Of a DNA stretch of 64,000 bases, positions 35,315 through 45,704 are shown piece after piece. Below the pieces are notes generated by a model. It saw only the letters and a list, made by a program, of their open reading frames with translations. It searched no databases and had not been told where the DNA came from. Position numbers and translations under genes: made by a program. Source of the stretch: Tepidimonas ignava (GTDB lineage Bacteria; Pseudomonadota; Gammaproteobacteria; Burkholderiales; Burkholderiaceae_C); NCBI RefSeq assembly GCF_004342625.1, contig NZ_SMAH01000005.1, positions 1 through 64,000 on the forward strand, written 5' to 3'. Positions within the stretch are counted from its first letter, which is position 1, and each line of letters begins with the position of its first letter.

Positions 35315-35890
35315 ATGCCACCGATCGCTTCCTTTCACCGTCATCGTGTTGCAGCCGCTGCGCTGGGCCTGGCCGCCCTGGGGCTGGCAGGGTGCTCGTC
35401 GATGGACGGCCTCAGCCAGCGCCTGTCCACGCTGGGCGGGGTCATCACGCCGTACCGCATCGACATCCTGCAAGGCAACGTGGTGGTGCGCGAGCAGGTC
35501 GAGGCGTTGCAGCCCGGCATGTCCCGCCAGCAGGTGCAGGCCATCCTGGGCACGCCGCTGGTGGCCAGCATCTTCCACGCCGACCGCTGGGACTACGTAT
35601 TCACCTACCAACGCCAAGGCCAGCCGGTGCAGCGCCGCGTGGTGACGGTGTGGTTCGACGGCGACCGCATGGCGCGTGCGCAGGCCGACGGCGAGCTGCC
35701 CACCGAGCGCGAATTCGTGGCCGCGCTGCAGGTGCGCCGGCCCACGGGCGAGGCGCCGCCGCTGCAAGCCAGCGACGACCAGCTCAAGGCCGCGCAGCCG
35801 GCCGGATCCACGGCGCGCGCGGCCGACGCCCCGGCCGCCCCGGCCACGCCGCCCGCGGGGGCGAGCTACCCGCCGCTGGAAGCGCGCTGA
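35315..35890 (+). CDS. bamE: Outer membrane assembly lipoprotein BamE
   Basis: This 191-aa lipoprotein belongs to the SmpA/OmlA family and helps the BAM complex insert beta-barrel proteins in the outer membrane. The lipobox is G-L-A-G-C27-S-S. The BamE fold follows: YRIDILQGNVVV, then LQPGMSRQQVQAILGTP, then FHADRWDYVFTY. The C-terminal 50 residues are an Ala/Pro-rich extension beyond the family core. It faces fur and precedes dapB by 30 bp. The ATG at 35315 gives a proper signal. Confidence 0.93.
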   Translation: MPPIASFHRHRVAAAALGLAALGLAGCSSMDGLSQRLSTLGGVITPYRIDILQGNVVVREQVEALQPGMSRQQVQAILGTPLVASIFHADRWDYVFTYQRQGQPVQRRVVTVWFDGDRMARAQADGELPTEREFVAALQVRRPTGEAPPLQASDDQLKAAQPAGSTARAADAPAAPATPPAGASYPPLEAR

Positions 35891-35920
35891 CAGCCCTGCT
35901 TGACGACCTGCTGCCCATCC

Positions 35921-36736
35921 ATGACGATGACCACCCCGTACCCGATTGCCATCGCCGGCGCCAGCGGCCGCATGGGCCGCATGCTGATCGAAGCGGTGCT
36001 GGCCGCCGACGACTGCACGCTCAGCGCCGCCCTGGACCGGCCCGACAGCCCCGCCCTGGGGCAAGATGCCGCCGCCTTTGCGGGGCGCGCCAGCGGCGTG
36101 ACCATCGGCGCCGACGTCGAGGCCGCGCTGCGCGCGAGCCGCTTTCTGATCGACTTCACCCGACCCGAGGGGACGCTGGCGCACCTGCAGGCGTGCGTGC
36201 GCCATGGCGTCGCGATGGTGATCGGCACCACCGGCTTTGACGACGCCCAAAAGGCGGCGATCGAGGCTGCGGCGCAGCACATCCCGATCGTGCTGGCGCC
36301 CAACATGAGCGTGGGCGTCAACGTCACGCTCAAGTTGCTGGAGCTGGCGGCGCAGGCGCTGCGCGACGGCTACGACATCGAAATCGTCGAGGCCCACCAC
36401 CGCCACAAGGTCGACGCGCCCAGCGGCACCGCGCTGAAAATGGGCGAGGTCATCGCGGCGGCGCAGGGGCGCCGGCTGCAGGACTGCGCGGTGTACGAGC
36501 GCGTGGGCCACACGGGCGAGCGGCCGGCTGGCGCCATCGGCTTTGCCACCGTGCGCGGCGGCGACGTGGTGGGCGACCACACGGTGATGTTCCTGGGCAG
36601 CGGCGAGCGCATCGAAATCACGCACAAGTCCAGCAGCCGTGCCACCTACGCGCAAGGCAGCCTGCGCGCGGTGCGCTTTTTGGCCACGCGCCGCGCCGGC
36701 CTGTACGACATGTTCGACGTGTTGGGGTTGCGCTGA
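35921..36736 (+). CDS. dapB: 4-hydroxy-tetrahydrodipicolinate reductase
   Basis: This 271-aa enzyme catalyses the NAD(P)H-dependent step of lysine and diaminopimelate synthesis. The dinucleotide site is [12 protein letters not shown] near the N-terminus. F-T-R-P-E-G, V-I-G-T-T-G-F and A-P-N-M-S-V-G-V-N follow, and the catalytic segment is [14 protein letters not shown]. All motifs are intact. The start could be either ATG at 35921 or 35927, or a TTG at 35900; none has a strong ribosome site. It probably shares the bamE transcript. Confidence 0.94.
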   Translation: MTMTTPYPIAIAGASGRMGRMLIEAVLAADDCTLSAALDRPDSPALGQDAAAFAGRASGVTIGADVEAALRASRFLIDFTRPEGTLAHLQACVRHGVAMVIGTTGFDDAQKAAIEAAAQHIPIVLAPNMSVGVNVTLKLLELAAQALRDGYDIEIVEAHHRHKVDAPSGTALKMGEVIAAAQGRRLQDCAVYERVGHTGERPAGAIGFATVRGGDVVGDHTVMFLGSGERIEITHKSSSRATYAQGSLRAVRFLATRRAGLYDMFDVLGLR

Positions 36737-36799
36737 CCGGCGGCCACGATCGGCTGTTGGGCGCGCCGCCGTTTTTGTGACCGTGAGGAGGCAAGCACG

Positions 36800-37519
36800 A
36801 TGACGATCCAGACCCGCACCATCGAGTACACGCACGACGGCGTCACCTTCGAGGGCCTGCTGGCGTGGGACGACGCCGCGACCGCGCGGCGGCCCGCGGT
36901 GGCCGTGGCGCACGCTTGGGCCGGGCGCAGCGCGTTCGAAGATGGCAAAGCGCGCGCGCTGGCCCAAGCCGGCTACGTCGGCTTCGCGATGGACGTTTAC
37001 GGCAAGGGCAAACGCGGCACCAGCAAGGAAGAAAACGCGGCGCTGATGACGCCGCTGGTGCAAAACCGCCCGCTGCTGCAAGCCCGGCTGGGGGCGGCGT
37101 TGGCCACCCTGGCGCAGCAGCCCGAGGTCGACGCGCAGCGCCTGGCGGCCATCGGTTTTTGCTTTGGCGGCTTGAGCGTGCTGGACATGGCCCGCTGCGG
37201 CCTGCCGCTGCGTGGGGTGGTGAGCTTTCATGGCCTGTTCACGCCGCCGGGCAACACCGCCGGGCGGCGCATCGACGCCAAGGTGCTGGCGCTGCACGGC
37301 TGGGACGACCCCATGGCCAAGCCCGAGTCGGTGCTGGCGTTTGCGCAGGAAATGACCGCCGCCGGCGCCGACTGGCAGCTGCACGCCTACGGCGGCACGA
37401 TGCACGCCTTCACCAACCCCGAAGCCAACGACCCGGGTTTTGGCACCGTGTACAGCGCCCGCGCCGACGCCCGCTCGTGGCAGGCGATGCACAACTTCCT
37501 GGCCGAGGTGCTGGCGTGA
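36800..37519 (+). CDS. Dienelactone hydrolase family protein
   Basis: This 239-aa alpha/beta hydrolase has the dienelactone hydrolase triad: nucleophile C121 in G-F-C-F-G-G, Asp170 in HGWDDP and His202 in G-T-M-H-A-F. Cys rather than Ser as nucleophile is typical of the family. Its substrate is not evident; no aromatic degradation genes are near, so a housekeeping role is likely. GAGGAG lies upstream of the ATG at 36800. It stands alone between dapB and leuS. Confidence 0.88.
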   Translation: MTIQTRTIEYTHDGVTFEGLLAWDDAATARRPAVAVAHAWAGRSAFEDGKARALAQAGYVGFAMDVYGKGKRGTSKEENAALMTPLVQNRPLLQARLGAALATLAQQPEVDAQRLAAIGFCFGGLSVLDMARCGLPLRGVVSFHGLFTPPGNTAGRRIDAKVLALHGWDDPMAKPESVLAFAQEMTAAGADWQLHAYGGTMHAFTNPEANDPGFGTVYSARADARSWQAMHNFLAEVLA

Positions 37520-37748
37520 GACCGGCCTGCATGGATTGACGTTTTGCCCGGTTGGGTTTGTCATAACAGCAGGTTGACCCCGCGTCCGGTGGTGGTGACG
37601 CCCAAGTGGGCGCAAGCGGCGCGCGCAGCACGCCTGGGCGCTGTGGCGGCCGATACAATCCCGCCGCAGTAACCCTGTGCTGATGCGCGCGGCGCCATGG
37701 GGGCGGACACACCGCCCGCGCTCGCCGCGCCGCCGGATGCCGCCTGCC
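37520..37748 (+). promoter_or_regulatory. leuS upstream region with candidate promoter elements
   Basis: This is the longest gene-free stretch of the window. It contains a good -35-like TTGACG (37536-37541) without a well-spaced -10, and a -10-like TACAAT (37654-37659) without a clear -35. No tRNA, T-box or leader peptide was recognised. A downstream in-frame start at 37677 would add 24 arginine-rich residues to LeuRS and was rejected. Confidence 0.3.
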
Positions 37749-40451
37749 ATGCAAGACACCTACACCCCCCGCGACGTCGAAGCCGCCGCCCAGGCCGCTT
37801 GGGCCGCGCGCGACGCCTACCGCGTCACCGAAGACGCCTCCAAGCCCAAGTTCTACGCCTGCTCGATGCTGCCGTACCCCAGCGGCAAGCTGCACATGGG
37901 GCATGTGCGCAACTACACCATCAACGACATGATGGCGCGTCAGTTGCGCATGAAGGGCTACAACGTCCTCATGCCCATGGGGTGGGACGCCTTTGGGCTG
38001 CCGGCGGAAAACGCCGCCATCAAAAACGGCGTGCCGCCGGCGCGTTGGACCTACGACAACATCGCCTACATGAAGCGGCAGATGCAGGCGATGGGCCTGG
38101 CGATCGACTGGAGCCGCGAAGTCGCCACCTGCGCGCCCGAGTACTACAAGTGGAACCAGTGGCTGTTTTTGAAGATGCTGGAGGCGGGCATCGCCTACCG
38201 CAAGACCCAAGTGGTCAACTGGGATCCGGTGGACCAGACCGTGCTGGCCAACGAGCAGGTCATCGACGGCCGTGGCTGGCGCACGGGCGCGCTCGTCGAA
38301 AAGCGTGAAATCCCCGGCTACTACCTGGCCATCACGAAGTACGCCGAGGAGCTGCTGGCGGCGGTGGCCGACCCGTCCAACCCCAACTACCTGCACGGCT
38401 GGCCCGAGCGCGTGCGCCTGATGCAGGAAAACTGGATCGGCAAAAGCACCGGGGTACGCTTTGCCTTCCCGCACGACATCCGCGACGCGCAAGGGCGCCT
38501 GATCCAGGATGGGCGGCTGTACGTGTTCACCACCCGCGCCGACACCATCATGGGCGTGACCTTCTGCGCGGTGGCGCCCGAGCACCCGCTGGCGCAGCAC
38601 GCCGCAGCCGGCAACCCGGCGCTGGCCGCGTTCATCGAGCGCTGCAAGCTGGGCGGCACCACCGAGGCGGAGCTGGCCCTGAAAGACAAGGAGGGCATGC
38701 CCACGGGGCTGACGGTGCGCCATCCCCTCACCGGCGAGGCCATCCCGGTGTGGGTGGGCAACTACGTGCTGATGAGCTACGGCGACGGCGCCGTGATGGG
38801 GGTGCCCGCGCACGACGAACGCGACTTTGCCTTTGCCAAGAAGTACGGGCTGCCCATCAAGCAGGTGATCGAGGTGCCGGGCGAGGTGTTTTCCACCGAG
38901 GCCTGGGCCGAGTGGTACGCCGACAAGCAGCGCGGCCGCTGCGTCAACTCCGGCGTGCTCGACGGCCTGGCGCACGAAGCGGCGGTGGACAAGGTGGCCG
39001 AGCTGCTGGCCGCGCAGGGCCTGGGCGAGAAAAAAACCACCTACCGCCTGCGCGATTGGGGCATCAGCCGTCAGCGCTACTGGGGCACGCCCATCCCCAT
39101 CATCCACTGCGACGACTGCGGTCCGGTGCCTGTGCCCTACGAGGATCTGCCGGTGGTGCTGCCCGAAGACCTGGTGCCCGACGGCAGCGGCAACCCGCTG
39201 GCCAAGTGCGAGTCGTTCCTGAGGGTCGATTGCCCGCGCTGCGGCAAGCCCGCGCGGCGCGAGACCGACACGATGGACACCTTCGTGGACTCGTCGTGGT
39301 ACTTCATGCGCTACTGCGACCCGCACCTGGCCGACGCCATGGTGGGCGAGGGCACGCGCTACTGGATGCCGATGGACCAGTACATCGGCGGCATCGAGCA
39401 CGCCATTTTGCACCTGCTGTACGCGCGCTTTTGGACCAAGGTGATGCGCGACCTGGGGCTGGTGCAGGTGGACGAGCCGTTTCAGCGCCTGCTCACGCAG
39501 GGCATGGTGCTCAACCACATCTACAGCCGCCGCACCGCCAAGGGGGCCAAGGAGTACTTCTGGCCGCACGATGTGGAGCATGTGCTGGACGACGCTGGCA
39601 AGATCGTCGGCGCGCGCCTCAAGCGCGAGGTGCCCAGCGCCGATGGCGTGCTGCCGGCGGGCACGCCGATCGACTACGAGGGCGTGGGCACAATGTCCAA
39701 GTCCAAGAACAACGGCGTCGACCCGCAGGACCTGATCGAAAAATACGGCGCCGACACCGCGCGCCTGTACACGATGTTCACCGCGCCGCCCGAGGCCACG
39801 CTGGAGTGGAACGACGCGGCGGTGGAAGGCAGCCACCGCTTCCTGCGGCGCGTGTGGGCGTTTGGCCTGCGCCTGGCGGCGCTCGACCACAGCGCCGCCG
39901 CCCAAGCCGCGCAGGGGGCGGGGTCGCTGGCCGAGGTGGCGTATGGCAAGGCCGCCCGTGCGCTGCGGCGCGAGATCCACACCTTGCTCAAGCAGGTGGA
40001 CTACGACTACCAGCGCATGCAGTACAACACCGTGGTGTCGGGCTGCATGAAGATGCTCAACGCGCTGGAGGCGTTCGATCCCAGCGGCGAGCCCGGCGGC
40101 GGCGTGGCGCTGATCGAAGGCTTTGGCATCTTGCTGCGCTGCCTGTACCCGGCCACGCCGCACCTCACGTGGGTGCTGTGGCAGCGCTTGGGGTACGCGG
40201 GCGCGCTGGGTGACTTGCTGGATGCGCCGTGGCCGCAGCCCGACGAGGCGGCGTTGCAGCGCGACGAGTTGGCGCTGGTGCTGCAAATCAACGGCAAGGT
40301 GCGCGGCAGCCTGACGGTGGCGGCCGACGCCGACCGTGCCGCCATCGAGGCCGCCGCACTGGCCGCGCCCGAGGTGGCGCGTTACGGCGAAGGGCGCACG
40401 CCCAAGAAGGTGGTCGTCGTGCCGGGGCGGCTTGTCAACGTGGTGGTGTGA
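37749..40451 (+). CDS. leuS: Leucyl-tRNA synthetase
   Basis: This 900-aa class I synthetase charges tRNA-Leu. The HIGH-type motif is H-M-G-H at 49-52 and the KMSKS-type motif is M-S-K-S-K at 649-653. The CP1 editing domain contains [10 protein letters not shown] and G-V-P-A-H-D-E-R-D. It is slightly longer than E. coli LeuRS (860 aa). The ATG at 37749 begins M-Q-D-T-Y-T-P-R, where the family starts. Its stop overlaps the lptE start. Confidence 0.97.
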   Translation: MQDTYTPRDVEAAAQAAWAARDAYRVTEDASKPKFYACSMLPYPSGKLHMGHVRNYTINDMMARQLRMKGYNVLMPMGWDAFGLPAENAAIKNGVPPARWTYDNIAYMKRQMQAMGLAIDWSREVATCAPEYYKWNQWLFLKMLEAGIAYRKTQVVNWDPVDQTVLANEQVIDGRGWRTGALVEKREIPGYYLAITKYAEELLAAVADPSNPNYLHGWPERVRLMQENWIGKSTGVRFAFPHDIRDAQGRLIQDGRLYVFTTRADTIMGVTFCAVAPEHPLAQHAAAGNPALAAFIERCKLGGTTEAELALKDKEGMPTGLTVRHPLTGEAIPVWVGNYVLMSYGDGAVMGVPAHDERDFAFAKKYGLPIKQVIEVPGEVFSTEAWAEWYADKQRGRCVNSGVLDGLAHEAAVDKVAELLAAQGLGEKKTTYRLRDWGISRQRYWGTPIPIIHCDDCGPVPVPYEDLPVVLPEDLVPDGSGNPLAKCESFLRVDCPRCGKPARRETDTMDTFVDSSWYFMRYCDPHLADAMVGEGTRYWMPMDQYIGGIEHAILHLLYARFWTKVMRDLGLVQVDEPFQRLLTQGMVLNHIYSRRTAKGAKEYFWPHDVEHVLDDAGKIVGARLKREVPSADGVLPAGTPIDYEGVGTMSKSKNNGVDPQDLIEKYGADTARLYTMFTAPPEATLEWNDAAVEGSHRFLRRVWAFGLRLAALDHSAAAQAAQGAGSLAEVAYGKAARALRREIHTLLKQVDYDYQRMQYNTVVSGCMKMLNALEAFDPSGEPGGGVALIEGFGILLRCLYPATPHLTWVLWQRLGYAGALGDLLDAPWPQPDEAALQRDELALVLQINGKVRGSLTVAADADRAAIEAAALAAPEVARYGEGRTPKKVVVVPGRLVNVVV

Positions 40452-40996
40452 CGGTGCTGGCGCGGCGCACCTGGATGGGCTGGGCGGCCGGGGCGGCCAT
40501 GGCGTCGCTGGCCGGCTGCGGGTTCCAGCTGCGCGGCGCCGGGTTGCAGTTGGCGTTTCGCACCTTGCGCCTGCAAGCGGGCGCCGACAGCGACGTGCTG
40601 CAAAGCCTGCGCGCGCAGCTGCAAGCCAGCGGCGTGCAGGTGCTCGACGCACGGGCGCCGGCCGCGCCCGGCACCGCGGCGCCGGTGCCCGATGTGGTGC
40701 TGCACGTGCTGCTGGACCAGCGCGAGCGCGTCGTCGTGGGCACCACCAGCGCCGGCCAGGTGCGTGAGCTGCTGCTGCGCCGCCGGGTGCGTTTTGCGCT
40801 GCGCACCCCGGGCGGACGCGAGCTGATCGAGCCCACCGAGCTGCAACAAGAGCGCGAACTCAGCTACGCCGAAACGGTGGCGCTGGGCAAAGAGGCCGAA
40901 GAAGCGCTGCTGTTTGCCGACATGCGCACCGCCATCGTGCGCCAGTGGATGGTGCTGCTGGCGCACGTCAACCTGCCCAGTGCAGGGTTGCGCTGA
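40448..40996 (+). CDS. lptE: LPS assembly lipoprotein LptE
   Basis: This 182-aa outer-membrane lipoprotein plugs the LptD barrel and supports LPS export. The N-terminal signal has a basic start (ARRTW), a hydrophobic stretch and the lipobox S-L-A-G-C, followed by G-F-Q-L-R-G, the LptE hallmark. A GTG at 40448 overlaps the leuS stop as GTGA; a GTG at 40454 or an ATG at 40475 is also possible, but the ATG would lose the basic region. In related genomes holA usually follows directly; here it does not. Confidence 0.88.
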   Translation: MTVLARRTWMGWAAGAAMASLAGCGFQLRGAGLQLAFRTLRLQAGADSDVLQSLRAQLQASGVQVLDARAPAAPGTAAPVPDVVLHVLLDQRERVVVGTTSAGQVRELLLRRRVRFALRTPGGRELIEPTELQQERELSYAETVALGKEAEEALLFADMRTAIVRQWMVLLAHVNLPSAGLR

Positions 40997-41029
40997 ACAG
41001 GCCGCAGGCAGGCATCGGGTTTACCGGGG

Positions 41030-41058
41030 TTTACGCCCCCGCTGTGGGGCAAGACAAT
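41030..41058 (+). promoter_or_regulatory. Candidate promoter of the chemoreceptor gene
   Basis: TTTACG (41030-41035), a 17-bp spacer and GACAAT (41053-41058) lie about 45 bp before the chemoreceptor ATG at 41100. No flagellar sigma28 promoter (GCCGATAA-type) was seen, although many chemoreceptor genes have one. Confidence 0.4.
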
Positions 41059-41099
41059 CCGACCAGCAGGTTTAGGGCCTGGTCGAACAGGACGGCATC

Positions 41100-42965
41100 A
41101 TGTTGGGCATTCGAACACTTCGATGGCAGCTCATCGCGGCGGCCACCGCGCTGGCTGTGGGCAGCGTGGGTGTGGTCTCCGCCATCAACATCTGGATCGC
41201 GCGCACTGTGGTGCATGACACGCTGGTCAGTGACGCCGCGGCGTTGGCGTCCGCTCGCGCCGCGACGATCGCCGAGTTCGTGGCGACTGCCCGTCGCGGT
41301 GTCGAAGCCTTGCTGCCCGCGGTGGATGAACCTGATCCCGTGCCATCGCTGCAAAAGGTCGCGCACACCGCCGGCTATGACACCACCTACATTGGCTACG
41401 CGGACAAGCGTACGGCGTTTTCCAGCCCGCAGAACCTGCCGCCTGACTACGACCCCACCGTGCGGCCGTGGTACCGGTTGGCGGCGGCCGGCTCAGGCGT
41501 GGTGTTGACCGAGCCGTACCTGGATGCGGGCACCCAAAAGCTGGTGCTCACCTTCGCAGCGGCCAAGCGCGCAGGTGCCGATGTGCAGGCCGTGGTGGCG
41601 GGCGACATCTTCATGGACGCGGTGCAAGCCAGCGTCAATGCGATCAAGCCAACGCCGTCGAGCCATGCGTTCATCGTGGCGCGCGATGGTCGCGTGATCG
41701 TGCATCCCAACCGGGACTGGATCCTCAAGCCGGCAGAGCAGCTCTCCCCTGCCCTGACGGCCAGTGCGTTGTCCGCCCTGGACACGGCCGCGGTGCCGAC
41801 CACCATGGCCGGTGAGACACAGCTGCTGATCGCGCGGCCCATCGCCGGCACCGATTGGCGGCTGATCATCGCGATGCATCAAGGCGAAGCGATGGCGGCG
41901 GTGCGCGTGCTGGCGCTCAACTCGTTGGTTGGGGCGTTGGTGGTGGGCGTTGTGTCGGCGCTGGTGGTCGGCCTCATCGTGGCCGTGTCGCTGCGTCCTT
42001 TGCGACGGCTCGACGCGGCGCTGGCCGACGTCGCGTCGGGGGGGAGCGACCTGACCCGGCGGCTGGACACCGAAGGGGTCGTTTCCGAAGTGGCGCGCAT
42101 CAGCGGGCACTTCAACACCTTTGTGGCCAAGCTGCAATCGGTACTGATCGATATCCGCAGCACCAGTGGGCAAGTGCATACGGCGGCCGAGGAGATTTCG
42201 GCTGGCAACCTTGACCTGTCATCACGCACCGAGAGCGCGGCATCCAGTTTGGAAGAAACCGCCGCGACCATGGAGCAGCTCACCAGCGCGGTGGCACAAA
42301 CCGCGCAACGCGCGCAGCAGGCCAGTCAGCGGGCGACCGGGGCGGCCGAGGCGGCCGAGCGGGGCGGCCAGGTCATGCATGCGGTGACGACCAAAATGGC
42401 CAACATTTCGAACTCATCGCAGCGGGTGGGTGAGATTGTCAACGTGATTGACGGCATTGCGTTCCAGACCAACATCTTGGCCCTCAACGCGGCGGTGGAG
42501 GCTGCGCGTGCGGGCGAAGCCGGGCGTGGCTTTGCTGTGGTGGCGGCCGAGGTGCGCGCGCTGGCGCAGCGCAGTGCGCAGGCTGCCAAAGAAATCAAGT
42601 CATTGATCGAAACATCCGTGGGCGAGGTGCGCGAGGGCTCGGCGCTGGTGGCTGAGGCAGGCGCCGATATCGAGCGCATCGTGCAAGAAGTCAAGGCCCT
42701 GGCGTCTGTGATCCACGACATGGCCACCGCGGCCGAGGAGCAGCGTCACGGTATCGCGCAGATTGGCGAAGCGATCTCGGCGTTGGATCAGGCCACACAA
42801 CAAAACGCCGCGTTGGTCGAAGAAGGGGCGGCGGCGGCGACGGCGCTCAAACAGCAAGCGGCCGACCTGGCCGCTGCGGTGGCACGTTTTCGCATCGACG
42901 GCGGCGAAACCACGCCGCAAGGACGGCCTGGCCAAGGCCACAGGCTGCCGCGGCCCGCTGCCTGA
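41100..42965 (+). CDS. Methyl-accepting chemotaxis protein with Cache sensor
   Basis: This 621-aa chemoreceptor has transmembrane helices at about 10-32 and 271-299 enclosing a periplasmic double-Cache-type sensor. The segment [10 protein letters not shown] is typical of Cache_1 domains that bind amino acids or other small molecules. A HAMP linker (about 300-350) and a long cytoplasmic signalling helix bundle follow. The hairpin tip [20 protein letters not shown] is intact. The C-terminus lacks the usual NWETF-type CheR tether. Ligand unknown. It interrupts the usual lptE-holA order. Confidence 0.93.
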   Translation: MLGIRTLRWQLIAAATALAVGSVGVVSAINIWIARTVVHDTLVSDAAALASARAATIAEFVATARRGVEALLPAVDEPDPVPSLQKVAHTAGYDTTYIGYADKRTAFSSPQNLPPDYDPTVRPWYRLAAAGSGVVLTEPYLDAGTQKLVLTFAAAKRAGADVQAVVAGDIFMDAVQASVNAIKPTPSSHAFIVARDGRVIVHPNRDWILKPAEQLSPALTASALSALDTAAVPTTMAGETQLLIARPIAGTDWRLIIAMHQGEAMAAVRVLALNSLVGALVVGVVSALVVGLIVAVSLRPLRRLDAALADVASGGSDLTRRLDTEGVVSEVARISGHFNTFVAKLQSVLIDIRSTSGQVHTAAEEISAGNLDLSSRTESAASSLEETAATMEQLTSAVAQTAQRAQQASQRATGAAEAAERGGQVMHAVTTKMANISNSSQRVGEIVNVIDGIAFQTNILALNAAVEAARAGEAGRGFAVVAAEVRALAQRSAQAAKEIKSLIETSVGEVREGSALVAEAGADIERIVQEVKALASVIHDMATAAEEQRHGIAQIGEAISALDQATQQNAALVEEGAAAATALKQQAADLAAAVARFRIDGGETTPQGRPGQGHRLPRPAA

Positions 42966-42967
42966 GC

Positions 42968-43918
42968 TCAACCCCTGCGCCGCACCTGGTGCTCGCGCAT
43001 CAGGGTGCTTTTGCCAAACAGGCTCTCCACCAGATCGACCGCCAGCCGCGCGGTGCGGTTGCGCTCGTCCAGCGCCGGGTTGAGCTCGACGATGTCGAGG
43101 CTGCCCAGGCGCCCGGTGTCGGCGATCATTTCCATGCACAGCTGGGCCTCGCGGTAGGTGGGGCCGCCGGGGACCGTGGTGCCCACGCCGGGGGCGATGT
43201 CGGGGTCCAGGAAATCGACGTCGAAGCTGACGTGCAGGTGGGTGTTGTCATCCAGCCCCGCCAGCACCTGCTCCATCGTGTGGCGCATGCCCATCTCGTC
43301 GATGTAGCGCATGTCGTACACTTCCAGGCGCTGCTCGTGCACGAAGCGCTTTTCACCGGGGTCGACGCTGCGGATGCCGATCTGGCGCACCTGGCTGGGG
43401 TGCAAGGCGGGGCTGGCACCGCCCAAGTGCGTGAGCGCCGTCGGCCCAAAGCCGCACAGCACCGCCACCGGCATGCCGTGCAGGTTGCCGCTGGGGGTCA
43501 GTTCGGAGGTGTTGAAGTCGGCGTGGGCGTCCAGCCACAGCACGCGCAGCGTCCGGCCGACGGCACGGCAATGGCGCGCCACGGCGCTGATCGAGCCCAT
43601 CGCCAGGCAGTGGTCGCCGCCCAGCAGGATGGGCAGGTGGCCGTGCTGCAGTTCGGCGTGCACCGCGGCGTGCACGGCGCGGTTCCAGGCCACCACCTCG
43701 TCCAGATGCCGGTAGCCGCCCTGCGCCGGTTGCCAGGGGTTGGCCGGTCCGTGCAGGTTGCCGCGGTCGAGCACCTGCACGCCTTGCGCGCGCAGGGCGT
43801 CGGCCAGGCCGGCCACCCGCAAGGCTTCGGGACCCATCGAGGCGCCGCGCGCGCCGGCGCCCACGTCGGTGGGGGCACCGATCAGCGCCACGGTACGGGA
43901 AAGTGCCGGTGTGGTCAT
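42968..43918 (-). CDS. rocF: Arginase
   Basis: This 316-aa enzyme of the ureohydrolase family splits arginine into ornithine and urea. Manganese ligands are visible in L-G-G-D-H, W-L-D-A-H-A-D-F-N-T and S-F-D-V-D-F-L-D-P. The S-G-N-L-H-G-M-P segment is that of arginases rather than agmatinases. The start M-T-T-P-A-L-S at 43918 was chosen over a GTG at 43984 because the family fold begins right after it. It ends convergently 2 bp from the chemoreceptor and is divergent from holA. The gene symbol follows the family and is not proven. Confidence 0.85.
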   Translation of the reverse strand: MTTPALSRTVALIGAPTDVGAGARGASMGPEALRVAGLADALRAQGVQVLDRGNLHGPANPWQPAQGGYRHLDEVVAWNRAVHAAVHAELQHGHLPILLGGDHCLAMGSISAVARHCRAVGRTLRVLWLDAHADFNTSELTPSGNLHGMPVAVLCGFGPTALTHLGGASPALHPSQVRQIGIRSVDPGEKRFVHEQRLEVYDMRYIDEMGMRHTMEQVLAGLDDNTHLHVSFDVDFLDPDIAPGVGTTVPGGPTYREAQLCMEMIADTGRLGSLDIVELNPALDERNRTARLAVDLVESLFGKSTLMREHQVRRRG

Positions 43919-43998
43919 CGCTGTGTTGACGTTGGTTGTCGATCGCGTGATTGTGCCCGCTGGGCGTGTCATGCGCTCGGCCACCTACAATGGCCTTC

Positions 43999-45057
43999 AT
44001 GCAGGTCAGCCCCGTTCAATTGCCCGGCCAACTGCAGCGCGCGCTGGCGCCGCTGTACGTGGTGCATGGCGACGAAACGCTGCTGGTGCAGGAGGCGTGC
44101 GACGCCATCCGGGCGGCGGCGCGCACCGCGGGGTACGTCGAACGTACGGTGTTCACGATGGCCAGCGCGCAGGCGGATTGGAGCGCCGTGCTGGCCGCGT
44201 TGGGGGCGCTGAGCCTGTTTGCCGACAAGCGCGTGCTGGAGGTGCGCATCCCCTCGGGCAAGCCCGGACGCGACGGGGCGGCCGCGCTGGAGCAGCTGGC
44301 GACGCAGGCCGCGCACAGCGCCGACACGGTGACGCTGGTGGTGCTGCCGCGGCTGGATGCGGCCACGCTCAAGAGCGGTTGGATGGCGGCGCTGATCGCG
44401 CACGGGGTGGTGGTGCGCATCGACCCGGTCGAGCGTGCCCAATTGCCGGCGTGGATCGCGCAACGCTTGGCGGCGCAGGGGCAACGCGTGGCCGAAGGCG
44501 AAGAGGGCTTGCGCACGCTGGCTTTCATGGCCGACCGGGTCGAAGGCAACCTGCTGGCCGCGCATCAGGAGGTGGTCAAGCTCGGCCTGCTGTACCCACC
44601 GGGCGAGTTGAGCCTGGAGCAGGTGCGTCGCGCCGTGCTCGACGTGGCGCGCTACGACCCGTTCAAGCTGCCGTTGGCGGTGCTGGACGGGGCGTTGGCG
44701 CGCGTGCAGCGCATGCTGCAAGGCTTGCAAGCCGAGGGCGTGGCGCCGGTGCCGGTGCACTGGGCGCTGGCCGAGGAGCTGCGCGCGCTGCACGCGGTGC
44801 GCCGCGCGCTGGACGCCGGGCAGCCTTTGCCGCTGGCGCTGCGCGAGCAGCGCGTGTGGGGCGCGCGCGAGCAGCGCTACGAGCGCCTGGCGCCACGGCT
44901 GCGCAGCGCGCTGACCGGCCGCTGGCTGGCCGAGGCGCAGACGGTGGATGGCGTGGTCAAGGGGCTGCCCCATCCCGATTGGCCATCCGACCCCTGGGCG
45001 GCACTGCAGCGGCTGGCCGTGGGCGTGGCGGCGGGGTGTGCGCGGGCCATCTGCTAA
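43999..45057 (+). CDS. holA: DNA polymerase III subunit delta
   Basis: This 352-aa clamp-loader subunit opens the beta ring during sliding-clamp loading. The N-terminus M-Q-V-S-P-V-Q-L with L-Y-V-V-H-G-D-E-T-L-L is the family pattern, and F-A-D-K-R-V-L-E-V-R and Y-D-P-F-K-L follow. Length is normal. The ATG at 43999 was preferred; one at 43990 adds three residues. It is separated from leuS-lptE by the chemoreceptor and arginase genes. Confidence 0.93.
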   Translation: MQVSPVQLPGQLQRALAPLYVVHGDETLLVQEACDAIRAAARTAGYVERTVFTMASAQADWSAVLAALGALSLFADKRVLEVRIPSGKPGRDGAAALEQLATQAAHSADTVTLVVLPRLDAATLKSGWMAALIAHGVVVRIDPVERAQLPAWIAQRLAAQGQRVAEGEEGLRTLAFMADRVEGNLLAAHQEVVKLGLLYPPGELSLEQVRRAVLDVARYDPFKLPLAVLDGALARVQRMLQGLQAEGVAPVPVHWALAEELRALHAVRRALDAGQPLPLALREQRVWGAREQRYERLAPRLRSALTGRWLAEAQTVDGVVKGLPHPDWPSDPWAALQRLAVGVAAGCARAIC

Positions 45058-45068
45058 CATCGCGCCCT

Positions 45069-45680
45069 ATGCGTGCTGGACAGATGCTTGGGCTGGTGCT
45101 GGCCCTGACCGTGTGGGTGTCGCCCGTGGTGGCGGCGCCCGCGGAGGCCGTGCCGGCCGTGGGGGTGGATGCGGTCGCGCCGACCCCCGACGGCAGTGCG
45201 CTGGGCCCGTGGGTGCAGCGCCTGCAGACCGTGGGCAGCGAAACCAGCACGGTGGCCACGCAACTCATCGACACCGCGCTGGGGCTGGTGGGGGTGCCGT
45301 ACCGCATGGGTGGCAGCTCGCCGCAGGCGGGGTTCGATTGCAGCGGCTTTGTGCGCTACGTGTACGCCAACACCCTGGGGTTGATGCTGCCGCGGCGTGC
45401 CGTGGAGCAGGCGCAGGCCGCGCAGCCCGTGGCGCGCGACCAGCTCCAGCCCGGCGACCTGGTGTTTTTCAACACGATGCGGCGGGCGTTCAGCCACGTC
45501 GGTGTCTACCTGGGCGACGGCAAATTTGTGCACGCGCCCAACAAAGGCGACCGGGTCAAGGTGTCCAGCCTGGACGATCGTTACTGGGCACGCCGCTACA
45601 ACGGAGCGCGTCGCGTGGCGCTGCCAGATGACGGGGCAGCCCCATGGCGCGCGCAAGGCGTCGGCGTCCCGGGGCGTTGA
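45069..45680 (+). CDS. NlpC/P60-family peptidoglycan endopeptidase
   Basis: This 203-aa secreted enzyme has a signal peptide ending near V-V-A-A-P and a C-terminal NlpC/P60 domain that cuts peptide stems of peptidoglycan. The nucleophile is C91 in F-D-C-S-G-F, the catalytic His is in F-S-H-V-G-V-Y-L, and the third residue is His in F-V-H-A-P. All three are intact. It begins 11 bp after holA and is probably co-transcribed. It ends convergently with the glutathione peroxidase gene. Confidence 0.92.
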   Translation: MRAGQMLGLVLALTVWVSPVVAAPAEAVPAVGVDAVAPTPDGSALGPWVQRLQTVGSETSTVATQLIDTALGLVGVPYRMGGSSPQAGFDCSGFVRYVYANTLGLMLPRRAVEQAQAAQPVARDQLQPGDLVFFNTMRRAFSHVGVYLGDGKFVHAPNKGDRVKVSSLDDRYWARRYNGARRVALPDDGAAPWRAQGVGVPGR

Positions 45681-45704
45681 ACCCACCCAGCCGAACCCGT
45701 GCCC

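Noticed and set aside
37520-37748. tRNA gene or leucine leader peptide before leuS
   Set aside because: No cloverleaf, no CCA end and no Leu-rich short frame with ribosome site were found.
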